Shown piece by piece: positions 60,003-64,000 of a stretch of DNA of 64,000 bases. The DNA comes from Schizochytrium sp. CCTCC M209059. Taxonomy: Eukaryota > Sar > Bigyra > Thraustochytrida > Thraustochytriidae. Location of the stretch: assembly GCA_000818945.1 (NCBI GenBank), contig KN805379.1:85539-149538 (forward strand). The letters run 5' to 3'. The notes under the pieces were generated by a model that saw nothing but the letters and a program-made list of their open reading frames with translations, was not told the DNA's origin and did not search any database. Both the position numbers and the translations under genes were made by a program. The number at the start of each line of letters is the position of its first letter. Position 1 is the stretch's first letter.

Positions 60003-63000
60003 TCACCTTGGTCGAAGGAGCAGACGCATCTTCTCGTCGAGCCAAATGTGATCATGCTTGATGTCGTGCGCTGACGGGAGTCTGTGCAAAGAGGACATGG
60101 CGGTCTTTGCCAGGAGATTCGCAGCAGCGTCATCGCGGTAGCGCGCCTCGAGCTTGGAGATCGTCACGACAGACTCGAGAAGAAAATCCTTACCGGCGTG
60201 CATCTTGACTTGAAGGTTGTCGACAGAGATGGAAACCTGAGTGACACGCAAAAGAGTGCTGACACGGCACAATCGGGGCACGCGGCGGCCATTTTCGTCG
60301 ACGAGGACGTGGAGCATGTCGGAGAGCAACATTTCCACGGAAGAGCGACGCTTGGGCTCCGCCTTTGCACCCGCCGAGTCGTTTTCTGCAGCGCAGGCCT
60401 GCTGCGAGGCCTCGACGGTGGCCTTGGTGCTCCTTTTCGCCCCAGCCTCCTCAGCAGAACCGTTCAGAGACTTGGAGTGTCTGGAACCGGCGGCAGACTC
60501 TGTGCCGCTACCCGCGCTTCCCGTGCTGGCCTTGTTGCCACCCGATCCATTTTCGTTCGAGTCGCTGCTGGCCGCGGCTTCGCGATGGTGGTGATGGTGG
60601 TGACGAGAGAGACCTGCCTTGTTGGACTCCTTGGACCGATTGCGACCGGACCCACTCGAGCCGGCGGATCCGCCATTCTCGTTGCTGTTGCTCTCGCCCG
60701 AGCCATTGCCAGCGGATCCGGATCCGGAGCCGCCAAGGCCGCTGTGGGAGCTGGAGCTAGACGAGTAGTCGGCCGAGACCATTGCCGCAGTGTCGTTTCC
60801 GGAGCCGCTGTTGCTTCCACTCTGGTTGTTCGAATTGCTCCCTGAGCTGCCAAGGACCCCTCCTGAGCTGCCACCAGAGCTGCCACTCGAACCGGCCTGC
60901 TCGCCATGATGGTTAGCAGGACGACGGAGCTTGGCAACAGCATTTTCGACCTTGTTGCTGATCGTCTGCACAAAGCGCGTCACCTCCTCGGGGCTGACAA
61001 GCATCTCCACCAGAGGATCGAGGCCGTAGGGGAGAACGCCGTCGCAAAAACCGCGCAGCGGCAGCAGTTGCTTGGCGCTACGCACGCCAAGCATCGAGGT
61101 CATTGCGGCGTTGATGTCGACAAAGCTCAAGTACGGCGCACCGCCTTGCATGCTCTTGGAATGCCGCCAGAGGCAGGCAATCTTGAAGAGCGGTGTGCGC
61201 GTGTGCTCGAGGCTGTCCTCGGAGTTGCTGCTCGTGTTGCTGCTGCTGCTGCCGAGAAGCCATGCGAGGCCCGAGGACATGGGCGTCTCCTTGAGCCGGA
61301 AGTGGCGCTCTTCGATCTCGACGGGCGTTCCGGGCGGACTCGGGCTGCGTTGGCCAGGAGAGAGATCGCGTCGGAGTTCGTTTGAGTTCGAATTGGACCC
61401 CGAGTCCCGATCTGACCCTACCTGGTTCTCTCCGCCGCTGTTGGAGCTGACACCCTCTACGCTGCCGCTGAAGCTGCCGCTCGACTCGCCGGAGCCGGGG
61501 CCACTGCCAGATCCCACGGCGGACGAAAAAGGAACGGCGTCGTCTTCCGAGGCGCCCGACCTGTTGGCAGATTGATAAGGCCGCGATACGCGTGGGCCGA
61601 CATACATTTCTCCACTGGCGGGATCCTCGCGTGCTAGCGTCGTGGAGAGGCGCGAGCTCGGATCGCGCGAGGTAAAAATGTACTGCAGTTTGTCGGCCCA
61701 CTTGCGGGTCACGCTCTCGGTGAGGGAGTCGCCCTTTGCGCTAAAGAACCGGATGAGAGTGGAAAAGAAGAAGCGCGTGGCCTTGGTGCTCCGTGAAGAC
61801 TCAATGGAGGCAAAGCGAGGCATGCGGTCGTCGCCCTTTTGGCCGGCTAGAATGCGAAAGTAGCGATCCTGCATCTGCGGGCCGAGAAGGCGGAGAAAGA
61901 CAACGAGGATGCGTCGAAGAGGGTCCGAAAGGCTCGAGATGCGTTCCTCGCTGGAGGGGCTCTCGTTTGCCAGAGGGGTTGTCTGGCCCTTTTGACGCTT
62001 GTCAGGTCGGTTCTGGCGCTCGGTTTCCTCTTCGCTGCCACTGCTCCCGCCGCTGTCACGTTGTCGCCGGAACTGGCTGGAATTGTGTCCGTGGTAGTGG
62101 TGGTGGTGCTTGTGATGGTGGGTCCTTCCGGAGGGCGATTCGCGGTTACGCTTGCGCGAGATCTTGTCTGAACTCGAACGTTTCCGCGTTTCCGTGGTAG
62201 TGGACGCAGTCGCTGAGGTGACTGGTCTTGAGGCCTTGCGCTGCAAGCCTGCGAGGAACTGCTGGTTCGAGGGCATTTGCTGCGACATGGCGATGGGGAG
62301 CCCCGAGAGGTTTGCTCCAGGGAGCGAGGTTGCTGGCATATGGTTTTGGTTCTGGATGAGGTTTTGCTGTGGTTGGTGTTGTTGCTGGTACGGCTGTCCC
62401 TGTTGCTGCTGCTGGAACTGCTGTTGGAACTGCTGCTGGTTTTGTGGGTTCATCCACATCATCATCATGGGGTTCAATCCATTTGGCTGTTGTTGTTGCT
62501 GCGACTGCTGGAATATGTTGGGTTGTTGTTGTTGTTGTTGCTGCTGCTGTTGATGCGGCTGCTGCTGCATATGTTGGCCCTGCATGGTCATGCCCTGCTG
62601 GGTCGGTCGTTGCTGAGTCTGCTGTTGCTGCTGGAGAAGGATTTGCATCGCGGCGTCTGAGCTGAGCCCACTGTTGGCGATCCAGGACTGCATGCCCCCG
62701 CTTTGCATGTCCTGGCTCTGAAGTTGGAGAAAGGGATTGTTGGTCGTCGTATTGGTGGTGGTGCTATTGTTGCTGCTGCTGCCTGCGCTGCCAGCGGTAT
62801 GGTTGGCATTGGTGCCTGCGTTGCTGCTGTTGTTGTTATTGTTGGTGCCGGTGCTGCCGCTGTTGCTCGTGAGAGCTGAAGACGATGAAGGTCCGCTCGC
62901 AGAGTTAGCGTCACCACTCGCGTTGCCCGGCGCGAGTTGCATGCTACCAAAGGACGAGGTACTTGCAGAGCCAGCAGTTGGCGCTGTCGTGTTCGAGGAA

Positions 63001-63695
63001 GCCGAGGATGACACATTGGTTGCGGCGCTCACGCTGCCTTGGGACATATTTGGGGCGCCAGGGTAAGCGTAGCTGTTCACCGATGGTTGCTGATGCTGCT
63101 GCTGTTGCGACTGCGGGAAACCTGCTAAAAGAGCGGCGGGGTTGCCAGTATTACCGGCGGTCACGTTGCCGCTGTTGTTGGTGCCGTTGCTGTTGTTGGT
63201 GTTACCGAAGAAAGGTATGCTGTTGAAGTTGCTGAGCATTTGTGACGAACCTTGCTGCTGCTGTTGCTGCTGCTGCAAAGCTTGCTGGACACTTTGTGGC
63301 ATGTACGGGTTCTGGGTTCCTGGTCGAATGATGTAGGTCTGTCCACCACTGACGACCTGGTAAGGCTGCATGGGCTGCTGTGCAAAGTACTCGGGCTGCC
63401 GCTTGCGTCCCCGCTTGTGTTGTTCACGGAAGACGCACTCCATGCCGCGGCGCTCGCAGCGCTTGCAGATGGGGTAGCCCTCGCACTTGACCTTGACCCT
63501 CGTGCAGTTCTCGCAGGTGCGTTTCATGGTGGGGGGCGCCTCCACCACTGGTGCGCTGAGGCTGCTGGTGGACCCTCCTGCGCTCGAGTTGTGGTCGACG
63601 CTGCCCGTCCCGTGCGACTGCAGCGACCCGTGCCGCTTGCGGCTCGAGGCCTTCGAGCTCGCGGACATGCTTGTCGCGTCTCTGGATTTCCCCAT
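60003..63695 (-). CDS. Zn2Cys6 (fungal-type) transcription factor with Gln/Asn/Ser-rich and PAS-like regions
   Basis: 1,230 residues from the ATG at 63695 (open frame starts at a GTG upstream). The zinc cluster CENCTRVKVKC...CKRCERRGMEC uses Cys at 61, 64, 71, 77, 80 and 87, spaced C2C6C5C2C6C, followed by a basic HKRGRKRQ segment. This is the Gal4-type DNA-binding domain, which binds DNA as monomer or dimer. Then come about 300 residues of Gln/Asn/Ser low complexity and a His/Lys-rich patch. Near 860-925 is a PAS-like stretch (YLSFVDINAAMTSMLGVRSAKQLL). A second conserved-looking C-terminus (VEMLLSDMLHVLVDENGRRVPRLC to the end) follows more Ser/Gly/Asn repeats. The combination Zn2Cys6 plus PAS recalls fungal AcuK/Ert1/Rds2 regulators of gluconeogenesis, but with much more low complexity. 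Target genes are unknown. Confidence 0.85.
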   Translation of the reverse strand: MGKSRDATSMSASSKASSRKRHGSLQSHGTGSVDHNSSAGGSTSSLSAPVVEAPPTMKRTCENCTRVKVKCEGYPICKRCERRGMECVFREQHKRGRKRQPEYFAQQPMQPYQVVSGGQTYIIRPGTQNPYMPQSVQQALQQQQQQQQGSSQMLSNFNSIPFFGNTNNSNGTNNSGNVTAGNTGNPAALLAGFPQSQQQQHQQPSVNSYAYPGAPNMSQGSVSAATNVSSSASSNTTAPTAGSASTSSFGSMQLAPGNASGDANSASGPSSSSALTSNSGSTGTNNNNNSSNAGTNANHTAGSAGSSSNNSTTTNTTTNNPFLQLQSQDMQSGGMQSWIANSGLSSDAAMQILLQQQQQTQQRPTQQGMTMQGQHMQQQPHQQQQQQQQQQPNIFQQSQQQQQPNGLNPMMMMWMNPQNQQQFQQQFQQQQQGQPYQQQHQPQQNLIQNQNHMPATSLPGANLSGLPIAMSQQMPSNQQFLAGLQRKASRPVTSATASTTTETRKRSSSDKISRKRNRESPSGRTHHHKHHHHYHGHNSSQFRRQRDSGGSSGSEEETERQNRPDKRQKGQTTPLANESPSSEERISSLSDPLRRILVVFLRLLGPQMQDRYFRILAGQKGDDRMPRFASIESSRSTKATRFFFSTLIRFFSAKGDSLTESVTRKWADKLQYIFTSRDPSSRLSTTLAREDPASGEMYVGPRVSRPYQSANRSGASEDDAVPFSSAVGSGSGPGSGESSGSFSGSVEGVSSNSGGENQVGSDRDSGSNSNSNELRRDLSPGQRSPSPPGTPVEIEERHFRLKETPMSSGLAWLLGSSSSNTSSNSEDSLEHTRTPLFKIACLWRHSKSMQGGAPYLSFVDINAAMTSMLGVRSAKQLLPLRGFCDGVLPYGLDPLVEMLVSPEEVTRFVQTISNKVENAVAKLRRPANHHGEQAGSSGSSGGSSGGVLGSSGSNSNNQSGSNSGSGNDTAAMVSADYSSSSSSHSGLGGSGSGSAGNGSGESNSNENGGSAGSSGSGRNRSKESNKAGLSRHHHHHHREAAASSDSNENGSGGNKASTGSAGSGTESAAGSRHSKSLNGSAEEAGAKRSTKATVEASQQACAAENDSAGAKAEPKRRSSVEMLLSDMLHVLVDENGRRVPRLCRVSTLLRVTQVSISVDNLQVKMHAGKDFLLESVVTISKLEARYRDDAAANLLAKTAMSSLHRLPSAHDIKHDHIWLDEKMRLLLRPR

Positions 63696-64000
63696 CTCTG
63701 CCTCGGCGAAATCGGCGCCGCTCTGCTTCTGCTTGGGGGACGGAGGGGGGCCGGCGAGGCTGAAAAAAACCACCGAAGGTTAGTGCTTCAAGCAGACAGT
63801 GGGGGGGAGAGGGGGGAAGGAGGGGGGGGAACGCAGGGACCCTTCTGTTTTCCCTTTCTTCTTTCCTTCTTTCCTTCTTTCTTTTTCTCTCTCTCTTGTT
63901 TGTTTTCTCCTTGTTCGTGGCTAACTCCCTGGTCGGTCGGTCGGCCGGACGGGCGCCTTCACGCTCCTTCGCGCTCGCGGGCGCGCGGGCGCGGGTGCGG
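63696..64000. promoter_or_regulatory. Upstream region of the Zn2Cys6 gene
   Basis: 305 bp at the right edge: C/T-rich (TTCTTTCC units at about 63845-63895) then GGTCGGTCGG and GCGCGG words. It probably holds the promoter or 5' UTR. No gene seen. Confidence 0.45.

Overview
This is a 64 kb piece of a nuclear protist genome. The genes are intron-poor, GC-rich at third positions, packed on both strands and separated by spacers full of simple repeats. The gene set is eukaryotic throughout: nuclear export, telomere capping, GPI anchoring, N-glycan processing, mitoribosome and a Wee1-like kinase. The style fits a stramenopile of the labyrinthulomycete/thraustochytrid type. That assignment is an inference from gene style, not from a marker gene. 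A 504-base run of N (40314-40817) shows this is a draft scaffold.

Layout from left to right. 1-1258: 3'-truncated PDCD2 (-). 1810-5658: exportin-4 (-), head to head with a three-exon TEN1 gene (+, 5903-6719). 6877-7131: CMC1 (-). 8125-9660: CorA/MRS2-type Mg2+ channel (-), divergent from an amino-acid permease (+, 10316-11761). 12142-18444: 2,100-residue EF-hand/vWA-like protein (-), divergent from a GT13 GlcNAc-transferase (+, 19248-20813). The tail of the GT13 gene overlaps the tail of an SLC17-like anion transporter (-, 20734-22104). 22840-23889: ankyrin protein (-). 24201-24677 and 26013-26498: two MGST3 paralogues (-). 29059-30552: SHMT (+). 31615-33486: PIG-T (-), divergent from mitoribosomal mL46 (+, 33882-35189). 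35752-38792: LRR/XK-related fusion (-). 40877-43513: Wee1/Myt1-like kinase (+, 5' end next to the gap). 43865-45976: unknown membrane protein (-). 49300-50541: farnesyl/geranylgeranyl diphosphate synthase (-). 51731-54667: TPR-SET protein (+). 55195-55785: EFCAB11 (+). 56182-56526: organelle-targeted cold-shock protein (-). 57762-58589: two-exon Ysc84/SYLF protein (+). 60003-63695: Zn2Cys6 transcription factor (-).

These are mostly unrelated housekeeping genes; no operon-like cluster or defence island is visible. The recurring arrangement is divergent pairs sharing a short spacer (XPO4/TEN1 244 bp; PIGT/MRPL46 395 bp; CorA/AAAP 655 bp) and convergent pairs with close or overlapping ends. No tRNA, rRNA, CRISPR array, transposase or reverse transcriptase was recognised.

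Most notable items: an N-terminal inhibitor-type LRR array fused to an XK-related scramblase-like membrane domain; a TEN1 homologue with clear introns; a prenyl synthase with Ser at the chain-length position and an N-terminal membrane anchor; a fungal-type Zn2Cys6 factor with a PAS-like segment outside Fungi; a mitochondrially targeted cold-shock protein; nested perfect palindromes in a divergent promoter; and an uninterrupted 519-bp (GA)n tract.
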